Shown one piece after another: positions 1-11,814 of a stretch of DNA of 64,000 nt (position 1 is its first letter; every line of letters begins with the position of its first letter). The notes below the pieces were generated by a model that was not told the origin of the DNA, ran no database searches, and saw only the letters and a list, made by a program, of their open reading frames with translations. Both the position numbers and the translations under genes were made by a program. This DNA is from Unio delphinus (taxonomy: Eukaryota > Mollusca > Bivalvia > Unionida > Unionidae): the NCBI GenBank assembly GCA_029339505.1, contig JAQISU010000167.1, forward strand, positions 1,502,501 to 1,566,500, written 5' to 3'.

Positions 1-1017
1 TTAATGTTTGTGTTGCTGATATTTATTGTTTGAGGTAATGGATGTGAATGAGAAAGTCTTTGTGTTGTGATCAGAATGGCCTCAGTCTTATGATCATTCT
101 TCTCCAACTTATTACAGGTCATCAATGATTTCAAGTCAGATATTCACCTCTCTACTCCTTGGATGGTATCAACAACTTTAGTTGGGTGGCTAGATTGACA
201 TATTTGGGTGTCATCAGCGTACAATTGGTGAGACACCTGCTGATGATCTATAAACACCTGAGAGCAGCTGAGTGTGTATAATGAAGTAAACGGGTCCAAG
301 AACAGAACCCTGCAGAACACCACAACATTTATTTATAAGAACGGGGGATTATAAAATCAGTTCGAGTTCTTTAAATTGGAATAGTCGAGTGTTGGTTTCT
401 TCAGCAGAAGCTTTACATTGGCAATTTTGAAAAAAAGATGGTAATTCCACGGCTGAGATGTATCAATAACATCAGTTAGAGAAGGCATTGTTGGATTCAA
501 GCACTGAAGCAGCAATTATGTTGGAATTGGATGAAGTTCACATGACTTTGGTGCACTCTTCATCATGACTGTACGTATTAAATCCAGAGACAGGTTCAAA
601 TGCTGCTCCTGGTTGTCGCTGAAATTCTGTATCGCAACTGTATTGTGATGAGTCAATTGAAAATATGTTATCAAGCTTATCCCTAATGGTGTAAATTTGT
701 TCCTGGACATTAGTTTGTTAGTAATCTCGAGAGCTCTTTGCAGCTGGAACTTTCCGTGATCTTAGCACTGTAGTCGGATTATTTGGCTGCATGGACTTAG
801 TAGCTTCATAGATTCGCTTATGAATAGTGAGTCTGGTGGAAAGCAGCTTTACGGCGGTCTCGTTTAGTAGTCCGAAGCTGGTCCACAATACTGTCATACC
901 ACGGAGAACACGTCTGAATTGATAATCTGCACCTGGTAGCTGGGGCATGAATACAGAAGAAGAATTAAGGGTCGCTAGCCCTTGAGCATGTATATATAAA
1001 ACATATATAAAGTTCAT
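1..1017 (-). mobile_element. Decayed non-LTR retrotransposon (LINE) reverse-transcriptase fragment
   Basis: Read on the minus strand, this stretch contains pieces of a LINE-type reverse transcriptase in the expected order. An open piece near 516-710 ends in CELHPIPT, like the segment before the RT fingers. A KIANVKLLLKKP-like piece follows around 400-460. The catalytic YADD box is seen as QLYADDTQI around 190-240 and is followed by a typical TIQGVERLISDLKS helix region at about 110-170. The 718-1017 piece resembles the linker upstream of RT. Frames change and stops interrupt, so it is a dead copy. It runs off the left edge of the window. The family is jockey/CR1/Rex-like by motif style, but the exact clade is not resolved. 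Confidence 0.7.
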
Positions 1018-1099
1018 GCTTATATCGATAATATTTACATGTAATACTCATTAAAGAAATAAAAAGGATGAGGATGATATAAGGAATATAAACAAATAA

Positions 1100-2050
1100 T
1101 ATTATCTTACAAGTATTAGCATTGGCTACAATTCAGACTCTGAGCATAAATGAAACACATCAGACTTATCTTACAAGTGATATTATTGGCTACAATTCAG
1201 GCATGAGCATAAAGGAAGCACATCAGAATTATCTTACAAGTATTAGTATTGAGTACAATTCAGACTGAGCCTAAATTAAACAGATCAAAATTATCTTACA
1301 AGTATTATTATTGGCTACAATTAAGACTGAACATAAATGAAATACATCAGAATTATCTTACAAGTATTAGTATTGAGTACAATTCAGACTGAGCCTAAAT
1401 TAAACAGATCATAATTATTTTACAAGTATTATTATTGGCTACAATTCAGGCATGAGCATAAATGAAACACATCAAAATTATCTTAAAAGTATTATTACTT
1501 ATTATAACTGGCTACAATTCAGATTTGACCATAAATGAAACACATTAGAATTATCTTACAAATATTAGTATTGAGTACAATTCAGACTGAGCATAAATGA
1601 AGCACATCAGAATTATCTTACAAGTATTATTACTGGCTACAATTCAGATTTGACCATAAATGAAACACATTGGAATTATCTTGCAAATATTAGTATTGAG
1701 TACAATTCAGGCATGAGCATAAATGAAACACATCAGATTTATCTTACAAGTATTAGTATTGAGTACAATTCAGACTGAGCTTAAATTAAACAGATCATAA
1801 TTATCTTACAAGTATTATTATTGGCTACAATTCAGACTGAACATAAATGAAATACATCAGAATTATCTTACAAGTATTAGTATTGAGTACAATTCAGACT
1901 GAGCTTAAATTAAACAGATCAAAATTATCTTACAAGTATTATTATTGGCTACAATTCAGACTGAACATAAATAAAATAAATCAGAATTATCTTACAAGTA
2001 TTAGTATTGACTACAATTCAGACTGAGCATAAATGAAACACGTAAGAATT
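1100..2050. repeat. Minisatellite, about 62-bp unit, about 15 copies
   Basis: A unit beginning ATTATCTTACAAGTATTA and ending AAACACATCAGA is repeated about 15 times. Two versions, one with TTGGCTACAATT and one with TTGAGTACAATT, alternate over much of the array, which suggests amplification of a dimer. No gene is visible inside. Confidence 0.9.
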
Positions 2051-2254
2051 AAAAGACCTCACTTGCAAACGGGGTAGAATAAAGGAGAAAATGAATATTC
2101 AAGAAATAAAGATCGTCTTTATTGAAATGCAACATTAGTTATATTTGATAATGCACTGGATACATTAATGCTACCTTTTGAAAGGTTTCAGCTATCAAAA
2201 ATACTAATTGTTTTTTTTTTAAATGGACAGACAGATAATGTGCAGGAGCACTCA

Positions 2255-2830
2255 AACATTCGTATCACATGCACACATACACACTCACCTATTATATCTG
2301 GATACAGTGTTAAATGTTTGTATCTGCAGACTTACACACTCACCCATTACATCTGGACACAATGTTAACTTTTTCTACAAGGACACTTACACACTCAACC
2401 ATTATATCTGAATACAATATTAAATTTTTGTTCCTGCAGACGTTCACATTCTCCCATTACATCTGGATACAATGTTATCTTTGTCTACCTGGACTCTTGC
2501 ACACTCATCCATTACATCTGTATACAGTGTTAAATGTTTGAACATGCACACTTGCACACTCTTTCATTACATCTGGATACAACGTTAACTTTATGTACTT
2601 GGACACTTACACACTTACCCATTACAACCGTATACAATGTTATCTTTGTACATGCACACTCTCCCATTACATCTGGATACATTGTTAAATGTTTGTACCT
2701 GCACACTTATACACTCACCCATTACATCTGGATACATTGTTAAATGTTTGTACCTGCACACTTATACACTCACCCATTACATCTGGATACATTGTTAAAT
2801 GTTTGTACCTGCATACTTTAATATACATGT
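2255..2830. repeat. Minisatellite, 55-bp unit, about 10 copies
   Basis: Units contain CACTCACCCATTACATCTGG and a GATACANTGTTAAATGTTTG block. The last three copies are nearly identical while the left copies are diverged. Open frames across it are by-products of the repeat. Confidence 0.9.
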
Positions 2831-4420
2831 ATCTGTCCAGCTGGTAAAGCAAGAATTCCTTAGATGAAGTTTTAAATGAAGTATGGAAATTTAAATTACG
2901 TATTTACAGCTCTAGGGAATTAGGGAATTTCCCAAACATAGGTGCTGACACAGCAAGAGTTTTGAAAATGGTTAATCGACCTTGCTGTCTTATTTATCAG
3001 TGTTAGATTTAAGATTACGCTCAGGTTTGGGTGATTTTAGTGTAACTAATGATTCGCCAACGGAAGTGTAGCTACGTCTACGTCGAAAGCTGAGCAAGTT
3101 TTACAACAGCAGTCACGCTTACTCTAAAGATGGCAACTTAATGAAAGTACACATCACGATTTGCCTCCTAATGTATCAGAAAACTACTTAAAAGGCACTG
3201 ATATCGCACCTAATTTCAGAAAGCAATGATAATGGGTTTCTTTAGCGACGACTACTATGAAAATGAAACACTTTTGATGGAAACCTGATTCAGCTTTTGT
3301 CCTACCTGGATTTTAACCGTGTAGAGTGAATTATGCCAAATGAAGACAAATGTTTAGATTAGCAGAACCGAATATCCTGTTTGACGATGTAATGCTAATT
3401 TTCATTCTTTGTGCTACAGAGAAAAAATGTAGAATATATTCAAGCCGTACGTTACAAATCTATGGTCTTAAACTAAGTAACAGAGAAGTGCAAAATCCAA
3501 CACCTTCTGTAAATTCCACCAAATAATGTATTTCCCTAGAATACAAGATAAATCTTCAAAAAAAAAACATACAAAACGTACATTATTATTAATCAAATTC
3601 CTAACACATCTAAATGTGTTATCACAAGTCCAAATTTATAAAGCTCCAGCTGAATTCCAGTGGTGTTCCTATTACAGTTACTAATGGAAGAATGATTAAT
3701 TTCTCGGAAACAAAGTTATAAGAAAAACTAAGACATAATAGTAGAACTAGGAGGAGAGTCTGAAGTTCATTTTTAGAAACTTCTAACTTGTCAACAAGAT
3801 TCAAGCCATTACTAACATTATAATAATGAACATATCAAACATCAGGTATGTTAGGATTGAATTTTTAGTAAAATTAATAAGATTGCAATTTTCTTTAAAT
3901 TGTATTATTAAACTAATGTTTTATTCATTTATAGCAAAACGTTGGCAACTTAAATCATTAGATATACGAATGTATATTATTGTGTGGAAATAGGTTATAA
4001 AGCAAAAATCAGTCAGCTTCTAAGTCTTATCAGTGAAACATATATTCCGTAAAACCAGGCATTGGCAAAAGTCTTAATTCGGTTAATAAAAAAGTAGAAC
4101 AAACTTCCGTGCTGACGTAAATACAGAATGGTTCTTAACTAATGATGGACAATCGTTTCTACAAAATGGTTCTTATCTAAAGATTGACAGACATTACAGC
4201 TGGCTTAATATTTTAACATGTTCCTGGTTTAGAAAATTTAAGGAATTATCATGTTTGGACTTAACTAATGCCAAACGAATATAGATAAACTGCAAATCTG
4301 AGTTGTACCTTATGTCAGATGACGTCAAATTAAGCCGGTTTTGACCGGGACAAACTAACCCTTTCCTGAAAATCGCGGAAATATTTTCTCGTCGATGCCT
4401 TAAAACCTAACACAAGATGC
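2831..4420. other. Non-coding stretch without recognisable gene
   Basis: AT-rich sequence. I see no long frame with protein-like composition, no RNA gene and no clear repeat. A minus-strand 60-codon frame at 3622-3804 is leucine/valine-rich but isolated and unsupported. Confidence 0.5.
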
Positions 4421-4500
4421 GTATAAATAGACCGCGCATTTAAGGGTTAGGTCAGTTCCTATCGACGGGGAAATAGATCTTCGCCTTATCATTTCAGGTA
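4421..4500 (+). promoter_or_regulatory. Candidate TATA/initiator core promoter with short leader exon
   Basis: A TATA box (TATAAATA, from 4422) lies 32 bases upstream of a TCAGTT initiator whose A is 4454, the canonical spacing for an RNA polymerase II core promoter. The leader ends ATTTCAG at 4497 and is directly followed by GTAAAA, a plausible 5' splice site, giving a leader of about 44 bases. The same 47-base segment recurs at 5057-5103. What it drives is unknown. The AT-rich ORF downstream (4628-4885) ends in a signal-peptide-like stretch starting MHLFKLIVTLTIV, but I cannot tie it to this promoter. Confidence 0.45.
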
Positions 4501-5056
4501 AAACAATTGTATATGTCGTAACTTCTTCAGGAATAAGTTCTTTTAATGTTTGTTATTTTAATAGTAACATTGTTATTTTAGCAACATTGTTCACTTAATA
4601 CTTTTATTTATAAAATATTGTAACGGAATGTTTAAATGTTCTAAGGAATTATTATTTAATTATATTTATGTATTTTGTATTGTAAGGTTGAGATTGCTAC
4701 CAACTTCATGTTTTGATTTAATGGTTGGAATAAAGTATTCCTTAAGTAAGAAAGAATATTATCTAGCAATATATTCTAAATCAATATTCTATTTTAAAAT
4801 TAGTAAAATGCATTTATTTAAATTAATTGTTACATTAACTATAGTAATTACATCTTACGCTTTTGGCTATCTTGAAATTGATTGAGACTTTACTATTTGT
4901 ATAATATTCTAAAAATGCAGAAGTTATACGAATAAATGAAGTTGGAAAGCTTAAAAAGGGAAAATATAATATGTATTGCATGAACTTTTATTATAAAGAT
5001 TTTATATGTGTTTCTAGAATGTAGTCAATATATTTGTGTTGTTTAATTAAATAAAA

Positions 5057-5103
5057 GTCAGTTCCTATCGACGAGGAAATAGACCTTCGCTTTATCATTT
5101 CAG
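5057..5103 (+). repeat. Second copy of the 47-base leader
   Basis: Matches 4451-4497 at 44 of 47 positions. Homology starts just before the predicted initiator and ends exactly at the predicted splice point. It is preceded by AATAAAA and followed by different sequence (ATGTAGCTATC). It lacks its own TATA box. Confidence 0.7.
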
Positions 5104-5152
5104 ATGTAGCTATCATCGCGGCGGCGCTCCTTTTAAGAGAGCCTGAATTCTT

Positions 5153-5153
<1 letters not shown>

Positions 5154-5231
<78 letters not shown>
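5154..5231. repeat. (CT)n microsatellite
   Basis: Nearly pure CT dinucleotide run of about 78 bases. The arginine/glutamate frame on the minus strand is only this repeat. Confidence 0.95.
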
Positions 5232-5236
<5 letters not shown>

Positions 5237-5654
5237 GGATATCGACGCTTCCTAACTTACGAGTAATTCCTTCTCATAGCAAGAAATGAGAAGAAGGTTA
5301 TGAAAAGCTAATCACAACCTACATAACAGAAAACCTTCATAACAGGTAGACCAGGCGTTTCCATGGGGTGATTCCAATGTCCTATCCCCAGATAAAGAAA
5401 AACATGACAATGATCTGATCAACACTCATAGAATAATATTAGCTATCTATTCTGTTCTTTACATAATCATTGTCACTGATAAGTACACTGTGAACTTCAT
5501 TATTAAGATCAATTACCAATTACAAATATACACAACATACAATCATTAAGAAATGCCAACAAATTTTACAAATCTAATATACAAATCACGCTAAAAATAT
5601 GTATATATGGAAGATTTACTATAAATGTTTACGTCAGAAATGATTAGAGGATAT

Positions 5655-5655
<1 letters not shown>

Positions 5656-5722
<67 letters not shown>
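5656..5722. repeat. (CT)n microsatellite
   Basis: Pure CT run of about 66 bases in otherwise AT-rich non-coding sequence. Confidence 0.95.
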
Positions 5723-5725
<3 letters not shown>

Positions 5726-7540
5726 GAATGGGTGTTGTTTATGTGTGTTTCTTTCAGTTTCTTTTGTTACATTGTATCATTTGATATTATTTTAACCCAC
5801 TGATTTTTAATTGTCTCTTGTAAATACTGTTTATTTAGTTTGACTTTTGCTTGTTTCAGTTTGTTTTGTTTCATTGTGACATCCGCCGGTTTGATTTGTA
5901 CCTGGTTGCTGCATTTTTGTTTTATTTTATAGTACTGATATTATTATAAATGACTTTATTTCATTTGGTGTATGAATATTTCATTCGTATGTTCTTTGTT
6001 TCTTTTGATATTATTTTTCTTTTCATTTGTGCGTCTCTTTTTATTATTGATAGTGTATTTAATAAAGTTGATTTGACATTTGCTTGTTTGTTTTATGAAT
6101 ACTTATCTTATTATTTGAGATTTACTATTTTATTTTACAAGGATGCTTGTTTTATTGTAGTTTTTCTTGATTTATTCGAAAGTTAGTTATTTCCATATTT
6201 TCGATAGCGATGGCTATGGCAATAGCGATTCACATGCACTAACATTTTGAAGATAACAGAAAACGTAACAAAAACAAATTGATATGATGTATAGACGTTT
6301 TCACTTACATGATACATGGAACTTATTATTTTTTAACTTAAAATTTCCGTTTAATTTACTACAAATTACCTGATTTGTATATATAGGCAAAATAAAAGCA
6401 GGATTTTGTGTTCTTTTGTGTTAATGAATATAATGTTCTTCGAATATTTGTTCCCACTAAAAATTTACGATTATAAACTTTAGAATATCAAGTCTGGTGT
6501 TGCGCATGGTGACACAATGCAATCTTTGTTCATTTGACTTTAGAAGTTGTTATAAACCTGTACATTAATATTATCATAAATTGTCATTAACGCGGTATCC
6601 AATACATTCTTTGTTCATTTGACTCTAGAAGTTCTTATAAACCTAAACATTAATATCATCATAAATTATGATTAACGCGGTATCCTGGCAAGGATGTAAC
6701 CATTTTACTGATTGTATCGTATTTTTTTAATCAACAGCCGATCATGACTTTAAAAGCAATTATGTAAAGCAGCATTGAATATCTCTAGCCGGATCTTCTT
6801 TAAACTTTTCTTTTCTATTCAGGTGCTAAACCAGGAAATTAAATAAATTGTTTACAAATCACTACTTGTGGGTAGCTTTTCATGCTTTACCTGCGCCGTC
6901 TCGTTGTTAAACTGAATTATTTCACTGTATATAACATATAGTCTGTGAAAAGATTGCTTGTAAACTTGCATATCATGCTTCTTTTTCTCAAACAAACTAT
7001 TGCTTTATATTAGTACCTTTTAAAGATATTACAATCCAACTTTTTCTGGAGTTTGGACAGATTGTAATTTGATATATTTTCCGCAAGGATACAACCGCAA
7101 TTTATATGTGATTGGATTTATCCAGGCAAATAAAAGTTAAAGTGACTGAAGTAATTTTACAATTATGAAAATGAAGAAATTTTAAGTGAGCAATTATTTT
7201 AACGACCTTTGCACATAGTCGATGATTTGCGAATTCCAACTACCTGTTCATCAGTGCATATATTGCAAAGTGTTATAACTCAAAGAAAGTACGAGCTTTT
7301 GAAGTTAAATGATGACAAAGCCTAGATTCTGACAATTTTTGTAGATGCATCTATTTGTCAGCATATTTTATCATAATATCAATTGAATAAGCTGATGTAA
7401 TTAGGGGGATATTAAACATTGCACTAAGATACCCATTTATTCATCAAGGCAGAACACATTTATTGTAAAGCTAGACTGATCATGGTTTCAGGTGAAATAT
7501 TATACATCAATGAAAGGGACCGGTTCAGTTGGTATGCTGT
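5723..7540. other. Non-coding stretch with one 80-bp tandem duplication
   Basis: AT-rich with no gene seen. The hydrophobic 78-codon frame at 5950-6186 reads like translated T-rich DNA. A segment starting CTTTGTTCATTTGACT is present twice in tandem (about 6526-6600 and 6608-6684). Both copies end in ATTAACGCGGTATCC and differ at only a few positions. Confidence 0.6.
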
Positions 7541-7544
7541 ATCG

Positions 7545-7965
7545 TGTTAGTCGGTGAATCTAGTGCCATTAACTACAGTTCTGTTGTATTGTTGTAGTCG
7601 ATGTATCCAGTGCCATTAACTACAGTTCTGTTGTATTGTTGTAGTCGATGTATCCAGTGCCATTAACTACAGTTCTGTTGTATTGTTGTAGTCGGTGTAC
7701 CTAGTGCCATTAACTACAGTTCTGTTGTATCGTGGTAGTCGGTGTATCCAGTTCCATTAACTACAGTTCTGTTGTATCGTGGTAGTCGGTGTATCCAGTT
7801 CCAGTAACTACAGTTCTGTTGTATCGTGGTAGTCGGTGTATCCAGTTCCATTAACTACAGTTCTATTGTATCGTGGTAATCGGTGTATCCAGTTCCATTA
7901 ACTACAGTTCTGTTGTATTGTTGTAGTCGGTGTATCTAGTGCCATTAACTACAGTTTTGTTGTTA
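7545..7965. repeat. Minisatellite, 47-bp unit, about 9 copies
   Basis: Units contain CCATTAACTACAGTTCTGTT followed by GTATCGTGGTAGTCGGTG. Two unit versions exist, one with TTGTTGTAG and one with CGTGGTAG, and they cluster in blocks. Confidence 0.92.
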
Positions 7966-7971
7966 TTGTTG

Positions 7972-8052
7972 CAATAGGGTTTAACGCCATTTATCAGCAC
8001 AAGATAGGCTATACATGGCGGGCAGATTTAATGGTGGGATAAACATGGTACA
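7972..8052 (-). mobile_element. Truncated SINE tail (family of 27337 and 62317)
   Basis: GGTTTAACGCCATTTATCAG followed by CACAAGATAGGCTATACATGG matches the reverse complement of the 3' part of the SINE at 62317-62559. The tRNA-like head is missing. Confidence 0.8.
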
Positions 8053-8690
8053 TTGATCGCTAGGAGGTCAGGATATGTAGATGTGGTCGATCAGGTAGCA
8101 GAATGGATAGTATGTTGTCGGAAAGTTGATCACCAGTGCAAAATGCTGACACTTTCTTTGAGCCTGAAATATCATGTATCATAATAAGCCATTTTAACAT
8201 ACCTTTTTAAAGTTGAAAATAAAAAAGTTGGGAGGACATCAGTTTCATATATTAAACCATCAAGGGTATTTGGTATATAATATATAGACTGATTAATCAC
8301 ATGTATACTGCTATCCATCCACAGTCCATATCCGAAATGACTGTGCCCTACTTAGTTTTACCAGACCATTATTCAGTCTGCGTGTCGCTAATTCGCTTAG
8401 TCAAGCTCTGCAAAACTACTCCTACCTATATTATATATACCTATATTATATACAGATTATTCTGATAACAGTCTGTTCTTTTATTTAATATCGCCAGTAC
8501 GAAAACGCACCACGTTTGTCACTCGATTTGGACGATGAGTTAAGAATTGGTTTGACAGGTTGACAGGTTTATATCCTTTCTTAATAAACAACATACACTA
8601 AAATAATAAAATGAGTAGAGGACACACCTACACACAGACGCACACGCGCGCGCACACACGCACACACTCGGATCAGTACACTGATACTAC
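8053..8690. other. Non-coding stretch, CA-rich repeat at its right end
   Basis: No gene seen. Around 8625-8670 there is an imperfect ACACACG/CGCGCG microsatellite. Confidence 0.5.
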
Positions 8691-8887
8691 CAGAGGCGTA
8701 GCGATGATATTTTACGCCCGGGGACGAACTATAAAATTGGCGCCCCAGCGATCTTGTGACCGATTTATTACCCTTGTTTACTTATTATAATGTAACGTTG
8801 TAAGCCTCATTTTGGCGCCCCTGTACCTTGGCGCCCGGGGACATATGTACCCCCCTGCTCCCCCCCCCCCCACTAGCTACGCCTCTG
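8691..8887. mobile_element. 197-bp MITE with 12-bp terminal inverted repeats
   Basis: Begins CAGAGGCGTAGC and ends with its exact reverse complement GCTACGCCTCTG. Internally it has repeated GGCGCCC and CCCGGGGAC blocks and a C-run, giving a strong GC contrast to the AT-rich surroundings. It has no coding capacity. I could not see a convincing target-site duplication. A non-autonomous DNA transposon is the simplest reading. Confidence 0.8.
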
Positions 8888-9057
8888 TATATTTCTTAAC
8901 TCACTAAAACAATGATTGGCTGAAAAAAATCTAAAACATTTGCAAATAGTACAACGTCTCTTGTCAGGTAATGTATAATAAACTATCACTCTAGTTTAAA
9001 TTTCTGGTATAATGGACATAACACTCAGCTGGAATTAACGCACCGATTTCTTAACAT

Positions 9058-9185
9058 AATGAATACGAAACTTCACGTAGTAAATAGGAAACTACATTAT
9101 AAATACGAAACTGTACATAATCAATAGTGAACTGTAAATAATGAATACGAAACTTTACATAATGAATATGTAATTGTATATAAAA
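9058..9185. repeat. Short degenerate tandem repeat
   Basis: Five or so copies of a 22-27 base unit of the form AATGAATACGAAACTTTACAT, imperfect. Confidence 0.7.
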
Positions 9186-9447
9186 AATATTAAATTACAA
9201 AGAGGATGAGTGAATTTTTCGTAACTACAATTACTATGAAGGCGTTAATTCCTATCCGCATGACTTTTCCTCATTGTCTAATTTTGTAGCACAACGAGTA
9301 ACTTTTGAAAGTAAGATTGTCTTAATAGATTTCAAGCAAATCTTTGATACTGTTGATCATGATTTTAAAAAATAATAATTAAAAGTCGATATATTTCAAC
9401 TATATTGCACAGTCATTGTTCATGTCTTAACTTAAAATATCAAAATG

Positions 9448-9549
<102 letters not shown>

Positions 9550-9728
9550 ACTTAGAACCCTCCACAGATACAGGAGATACCACAGAGTTGTCAGTGACTA
9601 GGAAGACACCGGAATATCTAGAGAAAACTAAAGTTGACCAGTAAAAATTATCAAGAACGTGCCGACAAGTATGTGTGTGTGTGATTTATATTTTTAACAT
9701 AGCTTTAATAATTTTACTAATATCTTTC

Positions 9729-9978
9729 CGATATGTGCCGTGTGGCAGTTAATAGGGATGTCTATCACTGGGGGATCATGCCGCAGACAACAGTTCCCAC
9801 CTAGTCACATTATCATGCCACCAAGGCCGACCAGTCCCAACACTAACCTCTTAATACTGAGCTCCAAGCGAGGCAGCTGCTTGTCCCATTTTATACGTCA
9901 CTGGTATACATTGGTCGGGGTTCAAACCCCCGACCTACCACATATGGGGTAGACGCACTTATCACTGTGGCCACGAGC
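9729..9978 (-). mobile_element. tRNA-derived SINE, second family
   Basis: On the minus strand the element begins near 9978 with a tRNA-like head (CGTGGCCACAGTGATAAGTG), then a clear RNA polymerase III B box (GGTTTGAACCCC, plus-strand 9918-9930), and a body of about 150 bases. It differs from the SINE family at 27337 and 62317. The head and body style are familiar from bivalve genomes (recalled, not checked). Confidence 0.65.
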
Positions 9979-10337
9979 GATATTAAACGACCGAATTAAA
10001 TGGTCAAAACAAGTTCTACAGCTAAGCGCTCTCCTGGCAAGAATGACGTTTAAAAGCACTAATTCGTGGTCGATTGAGCACTATAAGGGCTTAGTTAACT
10101 TTGTCAGAAGATTGATGGCCAAGTGAGAGAAAATGGACAGCTCGATTAAGCATAATTATTATCTGAGGAGAATGTAGGTCACGTGGACGTTAATGAAATG
10201 CGGTTTTATCTGTTGTCAGTATCCAAGAGGGTTCTTCTTATTCAGTCATGTAAAACATGTACGAATTCATTGTATTTATGCATGTCTATCTTCGCCAGTC
10301 CTTGCAATATGTTTATGATGCAGCGTAGTCCGAGTTT

Positions 10338-10401
10338 CCTCTGACCCTTGCCACCCCATTTTTTTATATTTGGTTTTTTATGTTGGGGTGTAGGGTCAGA
10401 G
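10338..10401. repeat. Imperfect palindrome/hairpin element
   Basis: CTCTGACCCTTGCCACCCCA (from 10340) is matched by TGGGGTGTAGGGTCAGAG (10384-10401) as its near-exact inverse, with a T-rich loop between. It could be a foldback transposon relic or the end of a larger element. Confidence 0.6.
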
Positions 10402-11577
10402 CGCATCCCCTATCAAAAAGTTGGAATTCACCCACACCAGCTGGTGTCGGCATGGGGTACTCGCCTACTGACAGGCCTAGAAAATTTTAATGACTTTATA
10501 TTGGGTCATACTTACATTAAATCGATAGGGAAATAATTTATCTTCTCAGAAATTACAAATATAACACTGATTGTGTATTTAATCCGTTGTCGGACGAGAC
10601 GAAATTACAGCGTTGATGAATTTTGACCTCGATCGCACCATTTGCATTGCTAGTCACGTGACTAGTCAAATCTCGCAGCCGATATGCATAACACGTCACA
10701 GGTCAAATAGTCACGTGATAACAACAAACCCGCGTTTTCGTATGGTTTCAGCACAGGAGTCTGACGTTTTATCAATAAAGTACGGCGAAATGTCTGACAA
10801 AATGAAATACCCTTAACAATAACATATATATAAACGCAAGGAATGCAAGCGTGACCACAACCCTTCGCTCGATTCGACATTTTCTCACGAGTCTTTTATC
10901 GCTTCAGAATCGCAAGAAGACTTAAAAACTACACACATGCATTCAAAAGACAGTTACTTACCAACGTATAGCTCTTAAATGACCATGTCCTGAATCCAAC
11001 CGGCGAATTAACCTTTTTTTTTCTTCACAAGTACGGTCACATTAGCCAATGTAGGCTGATCTCCGGCCGGAAGTAGCCCATTCTTTACCAATTTCTACCC
11101 TGCAGTAAATATGCTGAATAACATGATAAAAGTAATTTCTCAAGTTAAAATGTTCATCTTGCTTTTTATTTCAGATTGTATCATTTTATAATTTTATTTA
11201 AATTTACAGAACAGAAATATGTAGTCATAGTTCTGATAGTAGAAATAACGGTTGATGACGTCATCATACTTCAAATATTTACGACTGTTGCTGGATCCGG
11301 TAACTTTAAAAAAAAAAACAGATTCTGCGCCGTGTTCGGTACAATTATTAGACACCAACGATATTTACTGCAGGGTAAATTAGTAATAAAACATACTATT
11401 AACGAGGAGGATCTGTATACATGCTGACGGAACCATTGTTATAAATGGCTGCTTCGTGGTTACGACCGAGTACTGAACCTCGTTAGGGAAAAGTGATAAT
11501 ATGAGAATAAAGAAAAAGATAGAAAGGACCCAATTTTCTTTGGATCGTAAGGAAGGACGAAAATTAACTTTAGTTTC
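10402..11577. other. Non-coding stretch containing CACGTG palindrome
   Basis: No gene assigned. A perfect 16-base palindrome, CTAGTCACGTGACTAG, lies at 10650-10665, and a second TAGTCACGTGA occurs near 10710. These contain the E-box CACGTG but no linked gene is visible. The left end of the Polinton-like element probably lies in or just after this stretch; I could not find its terminal inverted repeat. Confidence 0.45.
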
Positions 11578-11814
11578 ATGCAGACGATGGACGGAACTCA
11601 ATCGTTGATACGAACAGCGGATACCCGTTTATCTCCTAATCTTAATCTCACCGGTGTGTCAAAATTGAGACAAGAATTGCAGTCGTTGATAGATCGAACA
11701 GAGTTGTCAGAAATAAAAACAATCGCAACTGTGTGGACAACTATTGCACCAGAATGTATTAGGCGAGCTGCTAAACCTACTCAGAAAGATTTCAAGTATG
11801 TCATGAAAATCTAA
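11578..11814 (+). CDS. Unidentified 78-residue ORF at left of Polinton-like element
   Basis: An open frame from ATG to TAA with even amino-acid composition and no low-complexity bias. The middle (about residues 27-50) is helix-forming (SKLRQELQSLIDRTELSEIK). It is followed by an (AAG)n-rich acidic tract at 11857-11896 that is out of frame. I do not recognise the family. It shares strand and region with the Polinton-like genes, so it may be one of the accessory genes. It could also be chance. Confidence 0.35.
   Translation: MQTMDGTQSLIRTADTRLSPNLNLTGVSKLRQELQSLIDRTELSEIKTIATVWTTIAPECIRRAAKPTQKDFKYVMKI

Noticed and set aside
2168..2743. His/Thr/Leu-rich ORFs
   Set aside because: Translated 55-bp minisatellite.
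4991..5236. Arg/Glu-rich ORF on the minus strand
   Set aside because: Translated (CT)n microsatellite; the non-repeat part shows no coding character.
7545..7965. Regular spaced repeats considered as a CRISPR array
   Set aside because: Units are contiguous 47-bp tandem repeats without unique spacers, and the genome is eukaryotic.
9729..9978. tRNA gene
   Set aside because: A tRNA-like B box is present, but the cloverleaf is not maintained and a SINE body follows.
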